DNA from: Rallus limicola
Taxonomy: Eukaryota > Chordata > Aves > Gruiformes > Rallidae
Direction: 5' to 3'
Assembly: GCA_022605955.1 (NCBI GenBank)
Contig: JAKCOZ010000004.1
Span: 65,222,229 to 65,286,228, forward strand
Length of the DNA: 64,000 nt
Shown: positions 52,401-61,024 of the stretch, piece after piece
Layout: every line of letters starts with the position of its first letter
How positions within the stretch are numbered: the stretch's first letter is position 1
The notes under the pieces: generated by a model
Told to the model about the DNA's origin: nothing
Databases searched by the model: none
What the model saw: only the letters and a program-made list of their open reading frames with translations
Position numbers and translations under genes: made by a program

Positions 52401-55159
52401 AGTTATGCTATCCTGTCAAATTAGGACAGGATTAATTAACTCCTAGAGTCCTTCTCTTCATCATTCCTTCCCATAGCCCTTGTTTTTTATCAAGTGACAA
52501 AGAATCCTTCATTTGTTACCACATCACTAACATCTGTTGGCAGAAGCCAACAGTATGTTGCACATCTGTTCACTTAAAGCCTCAGTTCACAAGAGCCTTA
52601 ACCACACAATATACAGGCTACTACGTGCTATATGTACATATATACTCTACATACTGGGTAATGTCATAGCATACAGCACAGCATACACATTACTGTCTTT
52701 CTGACTATCTTATTTACACATATCGCATAGATATGGGATCAGCTTTGAGCTTGCCTCGTTTATGCTCAATATTTATCAAGGAAAATCATTAATTTGATCT
52801 TAATAAACCCATAGTACTGGCTAAAAAATATGAGACTTTTCTCATTTTTTTTCTGTTATGTTCTGTAGCATTTCTACTTAAGATTTTTCCCATAGAAATG
52901 AAGGCTTAAAAAAAATAAAAATCCAAAATTTACCAAATAGACAGCTAACTGAAAGAAGTCTAACCTTAGCAGCACAAATCTCCATAAGACATAATTTGAT
53001 CTTTATTTGATCATGATTTGATTTTGAACTGTCCACAGCATAGATATCCTCATGTCACAATGATCAGGGATTGTAAAGAAAACAATAAATGCCAGGTGGC
53101 AATGGTTTCACAAAAGATTACAAAATTGTTACTGTCGGTATACTAACATCTGCATGAAAAGGAGTTTCTTTTCTCTCGCCTCCTACTATTCTTAAGCTTT
53201 TACTTTGATTGCTTTTTTCCTGGGTTTTGTTCAGACTGTAATGACAGACCTGGTATCACTTAAGTATCTAGGCAAACCAAAGACAGACTGAATTGGTGCA
53301 GCAACATACAAAATCAATCAGAAACCTGTTCTTTCACCTACAAAGAATCAGTGAATCTTCTATCTTAATGAAGCCTTGGTTTTCAGTCAAGGAGAATAAA
53401 AAAAAGGCAAACAGGGAACCTCTGTGTCTCATTAGAAACAAAAAAGTGATTCCAGCACAGCTCATCAGTGTTCAAAAGCAATCATTTCAGTATACTGCCA
53501 GCTCTGCTTTTTCTTTTCATGCTGAACTGACAACTTTTACTCCATCTACAAAGACGCTGACAGGTGGAGCAGCAGCTGAGCAGCTGCAGGCATTTGGCTG
53601 CCTGTAGCTTGCTGCTGGTGTCCGAGAACTTCTCTTCACTCTGGTGTTCATCTCTCTGGAGAACTTGGGAAGTCAACAGCGCAAAATCATCTTTTCTACT
53701 GCAATGGCTCCGATGGTGGAAAAGAAGCCAAAAAGGTTGGAAGGTCTTCATCTATCCCCCATTATTTCCAAAATACTTATATGCATGTCTTCCTCTTGAA
53801 TTAGACAAACAGGACAGAGAAGACCCTATTGTCTCTGAATGACTTGACATGAAAGAAAGTGTGTTGGAAATTCATCACAGGTTTCACATTAAAGGGTGAT
53901 AAGTTCTTAGCGTAAGCATGCTGGTAGATAGCATCAGTTATGCCACTTTCAAACAAATAGCTCTTTTAAAATGTTTGGACCAAAGCTGAGGACCATGTCT
54001 TTGTTCTCTAGCTTGATGATTTCACTATTCTTCATTGCTGTCTCTAGCCTACTAAGGAGATACAATGTGAAGCTCTGAAAGAAAGAAAAACCCAAGGAAG
54101 CCCTTGTGGAGAGCAAGTATATATGACATGCCCTAAATATACTGCAAGTAGCTGATACAAGATCTGTGGATGCAGAGAGAAAAAGTAAAGGCTGCATCTT
54201 TCATCTCAGCCATCTTCAATGTCTTTTCTGCTACTCTGTTTCTAAATTTTTATTAGAATCCTACAGGACTGTTATCCATTCAATCATCTGTGACAAATAC
54301 GTCTGTTCATTCTACATGCAAATGTGCAATACTGACAGCAATAACTGGCTGTCACAATATTTACTTCCAAAATGAAATGAAAAAATGTGAATCCAAAAGT
54401 TATGTTAAAACATAGCACAATATATAATTTAATATGTCCCTGAACATAAAAGAAATTCTCTACTCCAATCAGTGGAACATGCATTGGGCTGGCAATCAGG
54501 AGGTCCTTGCTTCTTTTTCGTTTCTGACATTCTTTATATGTTGTTGAAGGAAGACTACAAGCATGAGCAAATTTCACTGCTGCAGTTTTTCCTTAGTACA
54601 TGTAAGTGACCTGCTTAGCTTCCCTAAATCTTTCATATAAGAAGGTTGCTGTATACAAAAATATAGCTACTGAAGTTCGTAACCTGTCTGGAGACCCACA
54701 GGAAACAGGTACAGAACATCTACTCCCCTCCAATATTTGCTGGTTCTAGTGCTTGAGAATCATATAGCCTAGCTGACTTATGCAAGTCATCCTGTTATCC
54801 AGTGTTAACAGAAATTATAAATTGAATTCACTTCAACTATGTACTCTTGGCCATTTTCACTATCTCTGCCTTATGACCCACATCAGGTTATATTTGACAT
54901 ATTCACACAAACAATTAGATGACATTCAGAGGCTGCTCACCTCTGTCTCTTCATATCTTAACCTCTGCTTGCTTCAATGCTGAACAAAACAGAGTCTTTC
55001 TGTCTTTACTCTACCCATCTGCCAGTAAAGGCTTTGAAGACATTTGCCAATTTCAAAGCTAAAGGTTGATGCTGAAGAGTAGCCAGAGAGGTAAATTGCT
55101 ACAAGGTTTGTACAACTCTGTAGCTAAAGTCTCACACCAAAGGGAAGGAAAACTGTGTT
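49439..55159. other. AT-rich unique sequence, no gene seen
   Basis: About 5.7 kb without a recognised element. A 48-nt hairpin (53570-53617) is the only structure that stood out. Frames in 53290-53840 are open on both strands but show no known domain. Confidence 0.5.
53570..53617. other. Short imperfect hairpin
   Basis: The inner stem pairs GCTGCAGGCA (53583-53592) with TGCCTGTAGC (53599-53608), ten pairs with one G-U, around loop TTTGGC. The outer stem pairs CAGCAGC (53570-53576) with GCTGCTG (53611-53617). An unequal internal loop (6 and 2 nt) separates the stems. This could be chance, since CAG/CTG words are common here. Confidence 0.4.
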
Positions 55160-55216
55160 TGTTAGCCAGTGGCCTGCTTTTGGCTAGGGTAGAGTTAATT
55201 TTCACAAGGAGACAGC
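55160..55216 (+). mobile_element. Fragment resembling the 5' end of an older ERV-L LTR
   Basis: GCCTGCTTTTGGCTAGGGTA followed by GAGTTAATTTTCAC resembles the first ~40 bp of ERV-L-type LTRs (compare 55223-55250 and 22534-22570). The young provirus begins five bases after 55216, so it seems to have landed in or next to an older LTR. The rest of that LTR would have to continue at 62115, but I cannot confirm that by eye. Confidence 0.5.
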
Positions 55217-55221
55217 ACAGG
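55217..55221. repeat. Left target-site duplication ACAGG
   Basis: Identical to 62110-62114. A 5-bp duplication is the size expected for ERV-L-type integrases. Confidence 0.9.
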
Positions 55222-55411
55222 TGTCCTGGTTTCAGTCAGGATAGAGTTAATTTCATTTGTAGCAGCGGATGGAATGCTGTGTTTGGGAGTTAAAATGAAA
55301 ACAGTGCTGATAACACCCTGATGTTTTTAGTTGCAGTCAGACAGTCAATGCCAGGACAGGTGACCCAGATGGGCCAAAGAGAATATTCCATGCCAATTAC
55401 GTCCTGCCCAG

Positions 55412-55418
55412 GATAAAG
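55412..55418 (+). promoter_or_regulatory. Candidate TATA-like element of the 5' LTR
   Basis: GATAAAG sits about 25-30 bp upstream of the CpG-rich patch, a reasonable place for transcription start (R) near 55440. It is an imperfect TATA box, and the start site itself cannot be read from sequence. The 3' LTR has the same word at 61712-61718. Confidence 0.4.
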
Positions 55419-55629
55419 GGGGGCTGATGGGAGGAAGAAGGGGCGGTTCCGGGACGCGAGCGGCCGGGACGCGAGGGTCTTGGGGGACGGTCGGGTTCCG
55501 GGACGGCTCTGGGTGGTACGGCCTGAGTTGTGTGGTTCGGTGAGAAACTGCATTGTGTATCAATATTTTCATATTCTTTTGCTCTATAGTCCTGTTAGCA
55601 TTGTATATATTTTATTTTTCTGTTATCTT

Positions 55630-55635
55630 AGTAAA
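55630..55635 (+). promoter_or_regulatory. Polyadenylation-like hexamer AGTAAA (5' LTR)
   Basis: AGTAAA precedes CTATCCTTATCCCAACCCAC, exactly where the older LTRs at 22533 and 37337 have ATTAAA. The functional copy for 3' end formation would be the one in the 3' LTR (61930-61935). Confidence 0.5.
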
Positions 55636-55816
55636 CTATCCTTATCCCAACCCACGGGCCTCTTAGTTTCTTGGTTTTGGAGTTATTTGCCCCTTCCTTT
55701 TCCCTTCCCTTGTTTCCCCCCTCCCCTTTTTCCCTTTTCTCCTGCTCTTTTACTTTAAGGAGCAGGCAGCTGCGTGGATCTCGGCCCAAGCCGGAGTGAA
55801 ACCACGACAGTTTTTT

Positions 55817-55834
55817 TGGCGCCCAACGTGGGGC
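55817..55834 (+). promoter_or_regulatory. Primer binding site, tRNA-Lys type
   Basis: TGGCGCCCAACGTGGGGC is complementary to the 3' end of a lysine tRNA of the Lys1,2 type, the site also used by foamy viruses and some lentiviruses. It lies 7 nt after the LTR end, separated by G plus a T run, a wider gap than the usual 0-5 nt. Confidence 0.88.
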
Positions 55835-55927
55835 CCGAAAGGTTGGGATAACGGTAGATCTGACCCTGACGCGATTGCAATTAAGACAAAGTTGTGATAA
55901 GAACTGTTGTTTAAGCAGTCTCCGATC
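55835..55927 (+). other. Proviral leader (5' UTR) between PBS and gag
   Basis: 93 bp with no ATG, so the gag ATG at 55928 is the first after the primer site. Packaging signals probably lie here and in the start of gag, but none can be identified by eye. Confidence 0.6.
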
Positions 55928-57829
55928 ATGATGCTGTGTTATTTATTCCTATGTCTCTTGTTCTTGTATTTTATGATAACAGTCTATGATACAGGAATAT
56001 CGAGGATCGTGAACTTTTTCTGGTATTTATATGAGATCTTGCTGCCCTGTCCATTCCTTGGACAGGGAGGGTTTAAAAACGGCAGCTGGTATGGTGGGAG
56101 TACTGCTTTCTTTTCCTTCGGGCTAAATACAACAACTCTGCTAGCAGTTTTTAAAAACTTCCAATATCCCTGGGATATTCAAACTAGCATTTTGTTGTTT
56201 TTAGCTTTGGTGCAGATGGTTCAGTTGTTGTCAAATATTAAGCAGAGGTTTATGAATACCACTCAAGAGTTTTCTGCAAGGCCAGATAAACATGAGTGGC
56301 AGGGCATGTGGCAGAGCATGGGCAGGTACCTAGGTACTTTCTCACTTCCAATGGCTTGGAGTTTCACTCCTGAGCAGTTACAGGACCCTGGTAAAGTTAC
56401 TGCATATCTGAAAAGGAATTGCTGTAAGTTTACCAGAGAAGCACACCTTACTGCACTGTGCTGGGCCCTGGCCACTATTTACAAAACACTGCTTGATAAC
56501 AGGCAGTACTGTCAGCACTGTCAGAGGGAAAGGAATGAAAACAAACCAGCAAAGACTGCAGCTGCTGCAACCCCTATGACTGGCACTGCAGCTACTGTAA
56601 CTTCTGTGACTAGTACTGTGGCTACTGCAACTAGTCCAACCAATGCTGCAGCTGCTGCAACCCCTATGACTGGCACTGCAGCTACTGTAACTTCTGTGAC
56701 TAGCACTGTGGCTACTGCCACTAGTCCAACCAATGCTGCAGCTACTGCCACCCCTACAGCAGATACTGCTGATAAAACAAAAAACCAACCCCCGCCAGTG
56801 TCTGTTGCTCCCGTACAAAAGAGGAAACACACAAAGAAATCAGTTCGTGTAGTGAAGGATGATGATGATGAAGCAGGGCCATCTGGAGCATGTCAGGATG
56901 GAGCAGGGCCATCTCAGGCATCTCAGGATGGAGCAGGGCCAGAGATTGTCACACGATCCCTGACCCTGAGTGAGCTGCGTGAGGTTCGAAAAGATTTCAG
57001 CCGCCGCCCAGGTGAGCACATCATCACCTGGTTGCTCCGATGCTGGGATCTAGGGGCCAGTAGTCTGGAATTAGATGGCAGGGAGGCCAAGCAGTTGGGA
57101 TCCCTAGCTAGAGAAGGAGGCATTGACAAGGAAATTGGGAAAAAGCCAGAAATCCTCAGCCTCTGGAGGCGACTACTGTCAAGTGTGGAGGAAAGGTATC
57201 CCATAAAGGAATATATTACATGTCACTCACCCAAGTGTAACAGCATAGAGGCAGTTATCCAGTACCTGAGAGAATTAGCTGTACGGGAGATCATTTATTA
57301 TGATCTGGACAATACACAGAATCCCTCTGATCCTGATGAAGTTATATGCACCCCAGATATGTGGCGTAAGGTTGTACGAAGTGCACCAGCAGGGCACACC
57401 AATTCACTAGCATCAATAGACTGGGAGGATGCATATCCACCAACTGTAGAACAAGTGTCCTGGCGACTCCGGAAATATGAGGACAATGTTTCCCACTCTA
57501 TGATCGCAGCGGTAGAGAAACTGGTCAAACGATTTGACCAACATATGTGCAACTCCCAACCCCTATGGGGCAATGTTGCAGCTACTAGGAGAAAGCGTCC
57601 ATCATCCCAGAAGGGAGGATACAGAAGGTACACACCACGAGACACGGTGCGAGGGCAGCTGTGGTCTTACCTGCGTGACCATGGTGAGGACATGAGGAAG
57701 TGGCATATGCAGCCCACCTCAGCCCTCCAGGCACGAGTAGATGAGCTTCGAGGTAAAAGAATCGCACAACGCAATGTTGTCAGGAAGAAGGCTGCACCAG
57801 TGAGCAGCCAATACGATCAGCAACAATAG
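55928..57829 (+). CDS. Endogenous retroviral Gag polyprotein, intact
   Basis: 633 codons from the first ATG (55928) to UAG at 57827. The frame is also open upstream to a TTG at 55907, which is an unlikely start in a vertebrate. It would form the virus-like particle. Seen in order: hydrophobic segments at about residues 3-20, 27-44, 59-75 and 86-101; a linker; two perfect-register 30-residue Ala/Thr/Ser/Val repeats at 211-270 plus a partial third; a basic KRKHTKK segment and a DDDD run; 10-residue AGPSxAxQDG repeats at 316-337; a capsid-like part from about 350 (SELREVRKDFSRRPGEHIIT, then WLLRCWDLGA) to about 550; and a basic tail from 554 (RRKRP, RRYTPRD). There is no Gly at position 2 for myristoylation and no CCHC zinc knuckle; the basic tail may bind RNA instead. 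The link to ERV-L capsids is inferred from position and pol context. No stop or frameshift is present. Confidence 0.92.
   Translation: MMLCYLFLCLLFLYFMITVYDTGISRIVNFFWYLYEILLPCPFLGQGGFKNGSWYGGSTAFFSFGLNTTTLLAVFKNFQYPWDIQTSILLFLALVQMVQLLSNIKQRFMNTTQEFSARPDKHEWQGMWQSMGRYLGTFSLPMAWSFTPEQLQDPGKVTAYLKRNCCKFTREAHLTALCWALATIYKTLLDNRQYCQHCQRERNENKPAKTAAAATPMTGTAATVTSVTSTVATATSPTNAAAAATPMTGTAATVTSVTSTVATATSPTNAAATATPTADTADKTKNQPPPVSVAPVQKRKHTKKSVRVVKDDDDEAGPSGACQDGAGPSQASQDGAGPEIVTRSLTLSELREVRKDFSRRPGEHIITWLLRCWDLGASSLELDGREAKQLGSLAREGGIDKEIGKKPEILSLWRRLLSSVEERYPIKEYITCHSPKCNSIEAVIQYLRELAVREIIYYDLDNTQNPSDPDEVICTPDMWRKVVRSAPAGHTNSLASIDWEDAYPPTVEQVSWRLRKYEDNVSHSMIAAVEKLVKRFDQHMCNSQPLWGNVAATRRKRPSSQKGGYRRYTPRDTVRGQLWSYLRDHGEDMRKWHMQPTSALQARVDELRGKRIAQRNVVRKKAAPVSSQYDQQQ
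56558..56761 (+). repeat. 90-bp tandem repeat inside gag
   Basis: Copies at 56558-56647 and 56648-56737, with a partial third copy to about 56761. The period is exactly 90 bp, so the frame is kept. Copies differ at only a few bases (for example TAGTACTG versus TAGCACTG). It encodes an Ala/Thr/Ser-rich low-complexity linker. Recent duplication is likely, and copy number may vary among insertions. Confidence 0.93.
56873..56940 (+). repeat. 30-bp tandem repeat inside gag
   Basis: GCAGGGCCATCT recurs at 56873 and 56903, with GCAGGGCCA again at 56933. The two 30-bp units are followed by a partial third. Each unit encodes a 10-residue AGPS-x-A-x-QDG string after the acidic DDDD run. Confidence 0.85.
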
Positions 57830-57863
57830 AGGGGCCCTGCCTCCAGCCAGGTGGAGGAGAGGG
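57827..57863 (+). promoter_or_regulatory. Candidate gag-pol stop-codon readthrough signal
   Basis: UAG at 57827-57829 ends gag, and the pro-pol frame continues in the same phase immediately after it. Five bases later a hairpin can form: CCCT (57835-57838) with AGGG (57860-57863) and CCTCCA (57840-57845) with TGGAGG (57852-57857), loop GCCAGG, with a 1x2 internal bulge. The stop is preceded by CAA CAA. The arrangement resembles gammaretroviral UAG suppression stimulated by downstream structure. Function is inferred. Confidence 0.7.
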
Positions 57864-60800
57864 ATAACCGTGTTTATTGGACTGTGTGGATCAGATGGCC
57901 TGGCATGTCAGACCCACAAGAGTACAAGGCTCTGGTGGATACTGGTGCCCAGTGTACGATAATGCCATCGAATCATGTAGGGACAGAACCTGTCAGCATT
58001 TCTGGAGTGACAGGTGGATCCCAACAATTGACTGTGTTAGAGGCTGAAGTGAGCTTAACTGGGAAGGACTGGGAGAAACACCCAATTGTGACTGGCCCAG
58101 AAGCTCCATGCATTTTAGGTATAGATTACCTCCGTAGAGGTTATTTTAAGGACCCAAAAGGGTACCGGTGGGCTTTTGGAATAGCTGCTTTGGAGACAGA
58201 AGGCACTGAGCAATTGCGTGCCTTGCCTGGACTCTCTGATGATCCTTCTGTTGTGGGGTTATTGAAGGTTGAAGAACAGCAGGTGCCAATTGCTACAACG
58301 ACGGTGCACAGGAGACAATACCGTACTAACAGGGATTCCCTGATCCCCATCCATAAGCTGATTCGTCAACTAGAGAATCAAGGGGTGATCAGCCGAACCC
58401 GCTCACCCTTTAACAGTCCCATATGGCCAGTGCGGAAGTCCGATGGAGAGTGGAGGCTGACAGTGGATTATCGTGGCCTAAACGAAGTCACTCCAGGTAT
58501 GAGTGCTGCTGTACCAGACATGCTGGAACTGCAGTATGAATTGGAGTCAAAGGCAGCCAAGTGGTATGCCACAATTGACATTGCAAATGCTTTCTTCTCA
58601 ATACCACTGGCGCCAGAGTGCAGGCCACAATTTGCTTTCACTTGGAGGGGCATCCAATACACGTGGAATCGTCTGCCCCAGGGGTGGAAACACAGCCCCA
58701 CCATTTGCCATGGACTAATCCAGACCACACTGGAAAAGGGTGAAGCCCCAGAGCACCTGCAGTATATTGATGACATCATTGTATGGGGCAATACAGCAGA
58801 GGAAGTATTTGAGAAAGGAAAAAGGATAATTCAAATCCTTTTGGAAGCTGGTTTTGCTATAAAGCAAAGTAAAGTCAAGGGGCCTACCCGAGAAATCCAG
58901 TTTTTAGGAATAAAATGGCAGGATGGGCGTCGTCAGATCCCAATGGACATTATCAATAAAATAGCAGCTATGTCTCCACCAAGCAACAAAAAGGAAACAC
59001 AAGCTTTCTTAGGTGTTATAGGTTTTTGGCGAATGCATGTCCCAAACTACAGTCTCATTGTGAGCCCACTCTACCACGTAACTCGGAAGAAGAATGATTT
59101 CCAATGGGGCCCTGAGCAGCAGCAAGCCTTTGAACAGATCAAACGCGAGATAGTCCATGCAGTAGCCCTTGGGCCTGTCCGGACAGGGACAGATGTTAAA
59201 AATGTGCTTTACACTGCAGCCGGGGAGAATGGCCCTACCTGGAGTCTCTGGCAGAAAGCACAAGGGGAGACTAGAGGTCGACCACTGGGGTTTTGGAGTC
59301 GGGCCTACAAAGGATCTGAGGCCAATTATACTCCAACAGAAAAAGAAATACTGGCCGCCTATGAAGGGGTTCGAGCCGCTTCAGAAGTGATTGGAACTGA
59401 AGCTCAACTCCTCCTGGCACCCCGACTGCCGGTGCTGGGCTGGATGTTCAAAGGGAAGGTCCCTTCTACACACCATGCCACTGATGCTACGTGGAGCAAG
59501 TGGGTTGCACTAATTACTCAGCGGGCTCGAATAGGAAACCCTAATCGCCCAGGAATCGTGGAAGTGATCACAGACTGGCCAGAAGGCAAAGATTTTGGGA
59601 TGTCACCAGAGGACGAGGAGGTGACACGTGCTGAAGAAGCCCCACCTTACAACAAACTGCCAGAGAATGAGAAGCGATATGCCCTGTTCACCGATGGCTC
59701 CTGTCGCCTTGTGGGAAGGCAGCGAAGATGGAAAGCTGCTGTATGGAGTCCTACCAGACAAGTAGCAAAAGCCACTGAAGGAAAAGGTGAATCAAGCCAA
59801 TTTGCTGAGGTGAAGGCCATCCAGTTGGCCTTGGACATTGCTGAGAGAGAAAAGTGGCCAATGCTCTATCTTTATACTGACTCATGGATGGTAGCTAATG
59901 CCCTGTGGGGTTGGTTGCAACGGTGGAAAAAGAACAACTGGCAGCGTAGAGGCAAACCCATATGGGCTGCTGACTTATGGCAAGACATTGCTACCCGATT
60001 AGAGAGGCTTGTTGTAAAGGTACGTCATGTTGATGCCCATGTACCTAAGAGTCGAGCCATGGAGGAACATCAAAACAACCATCAGGTAGATAAGGCCGCT
60101 AGGATTGAAGTGGCTCAGGTAGATCTAGACTGGCAACATAAAGGTGAATTATTCATAGCTCGATGGGCTCATGATTCCTCAGGTCATCAAGGGAGAGATG
60201 CAACATATAGATGGGCTCGAGATCGAGGGGTGGACTTAACCATGGATGCTATTGCACAAGTTATCCATGAATGTGAGACGTGTGCCGCAATTAAGCAGGC
60301 GAAGCGGTTGAAGCCGCTTTGGTATGGGGGACGGTGGATGAAATATAAATATGGGGAGGCCTGGCAGATTGATTACATCACCCTCCCACAAACCCGCCAT
60401 GGCAAACGCTATGTGCTTACAATGGTGGAGGCTACCACTGGCTGGCTAGAAACATATCCTGTACCCCATGCTACTGCCCGGAATACAATCCTGGGTCTTG
60501 AAAGGCAAGTCCTATGGCGACACGGCACCCCAGAAAGAATCGAGTCAGACAACGGGACTCATTTCCGAAATGCTCTCATAGACACCTGGGCCAAAGAGCA
60601 TGGCATTGAATGGGTGTACCACATTCCTTATCATGCACCAGCCTCTGGGAAAATTGAACGATATAATGGACTCTTAAAGACCACCCTGAAAGCAATGGGT
60701 GGTGGAACATTCAAACATTGGGATACAAATTTGGCAAAAGCCACGTGGTTAGTTAACTCTAGGGGTTCTACCAATCGGGCTGGCCCTGCCCAGTCAAAAT

Positions 60801-61024
60801 TTCCACGCACTGTAGAAGGAGACAGAGTCCCAGTGGTGCACATGAAAAGCATATTAGGGAAGACAGTTTGGGTCATCCCTGCTTCAGGTAAAGGTAAACC
60901 TATGTCGGGAATTGTTTTTGCTCAAGGACCTGGTTCTACTTGGTGGGTAATGCAGAAGGATGGAGAAACTCGATGTGTACCTCAAAGGGATTTGATTTTA
61001 GGTGAGAATAGCCAATGTAATTAG
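57830..61024 (+). CDS. Endogenous retroviral protease-reverse transcriptase-RNase H-integrase, intact
   Basis: 1,064 codons after the gag UAG, ending at TAG 61022-61024. No convincing own start codon is needed if made by readthrough. Residues are numbered from the codon at 57851. Protease: D30-T31-G32 in VDTGAQCTIMP and ILG at 88-90. Reverse transcriptase: VDYRGLNEVTP, D243 in TIDIANAFFSIPL, LPQGWKHSPT, and YIDD at 305-308. RNase H: D615 (TDGS), E653, D677 (YTDS) and D728. Integrase: zinc-binding H774, H779, C808, C811 and catalytic D841, D900, E936 with the classic 35-residue spacing between the last two. All key residues are present and no stop or frameshift occurs. No dUTPase domain, unlike mammalian ERV-L. 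The protein would copy viral RNA and integrate the DNA. Assignment to ERV-L is supported by the 5-bp duplication and the env-less layout. Confidence 0.96.
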   Translation, partial: RGPASSQVEERDNRVYWTVWIRWPGMSDPQEYKALVDTGAQCTIMPSNHVGTEPVSISGVTGGSQQLTVLEAEVSLTGKDWEKHPIVTGPEAPCILGIDYLRRGYFKDPKGYRWAFGIAALETEGTEQLRALPGLSDDPSVVGLLKVEEQQVPIATTTVHRRQYRTNRDSLIPIHKLIRQLENQGVISRTRSPFNSPIWPVRKSDGEWRLTVDYRGLNEVTPGMSAAVPDMLELQYELESKAAKWYATIDIANAFFSIPLAPECRPQFAFTWRGIQYTWNRLPQGWKHSPTICHGLIQTTLEKGEAPEHLQYIDDIIVWGNTAEEVFEKGKRIIQILLEAGFAIKQSKVKGPTREIQFLGIKWQDGRRQIPMDIINKIAAMSPPSNKKETQAFLGVIGFWRMHVPNYSLIVSPLYHVTRKKNDFQWGPEQQQAFEQIKREIVHAVALGPVRTGTDVKNVLYTAAGENGPTWSLWQKAQGETRGRPLGFWSRAYKGSEANYTPTEKEILAAYEGVRAASEVIGTEAQLLLAPRLPVLGWMFKGKVPSTHHATDATWSKWVALITQRARIGNPNRPGIVEVITDWPEGKDFGMSPEDEEVTRAEEAPPYNKLPENEKRYALFTDGSCRLVGRQRRWKAAVWSPTRQVAKATEGKGESSQFAEVKAIQLALDIAEREKWPMLYLYTDSWMVANALWGWLQRWKKNNWQRRGKPIWAADLWQDIATRLERLVVKVRHVDAHVPKSRAMEEHQNNHQVDKAARIEVAQVDLDWQHKGELFIARWAHDSSGHQGRDATYRWARDRGVDLTMDAIAQVIHECETCAAIKQAKRLKPLWYGGRWMKYKYGEAWQIDYITLPQTRHGKRYVLTMVEATTGWLETYPVPHATARNTILGLERQVLWRHGTPERIESDNGTHFRNALIDTWAKEHGIEWVYHIPYHAPASGKIERYNGLLKTTLKAMGGGTFKHWDTNLAKATWLVNSRGSTNRAGPAQSKFPRTVEGDRVPVVHMKSILGKTVWVIPASGKGKPMSGIVFAQGPGSTWWVMQKDGETRCVPQRDLILGENSQCN

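Larger units (their letters stand above)
55222..55809 (+). repeat. 5' LTR
   Basis: 588 bp from TGTCCTGGTTTCAGTCAGGA to ACCACGACA (TG...CA ends). It includes a GATAAAG TATA-like word at 55412-55418, a CpG-rich patch (55441-55525) with a duplicated GGGACGCGAG (55451-55460 and 55466-55475) and GTTCCGGGACG at 55446 and 55495, an AGTAAA polyadenylation-like hexamer at 55630-55635, and a pyrimidine-rich stretch at 55688-55750. It would act as promoter for the provirus. Confidence 0.96.

Noticed and set aside
53570..53617. The hairpin as a microRNA precursor
   Set aside because: Too short (48 nt) and too unevenly paired for a typical precursor; kept only as a structural note.
53290..53840. Opposed open frames of about 90-104 codons as a host exon
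   Set aside because: No recognised domain, frames open on both strands, and no convincing splice context; the compositional CAG/CTG bias explains them.
55290..55572. LTR open frames on both strands (also repeated at 61590-61872)
   Set aside because: They occur identically in both LTRs because the LTR is duplicated; the Pro/Arg-rich content follows the CpG-rich patch. No evidence of a gene.
55907..55927. Extending gag upstream to the TTG at 55907
   Set aside because: Vertebrate translation would start at the first ATG, 55928; no ATG lies in the leader before it.
56378..56830. Minus-strand open frames of 150 and 103 codons opposite gag
   Set aside because: They lie over the gag tandem repeat and are Ser/Cys- or Val/Ala-rich by-products of its composition; the sense strand has the real gene.
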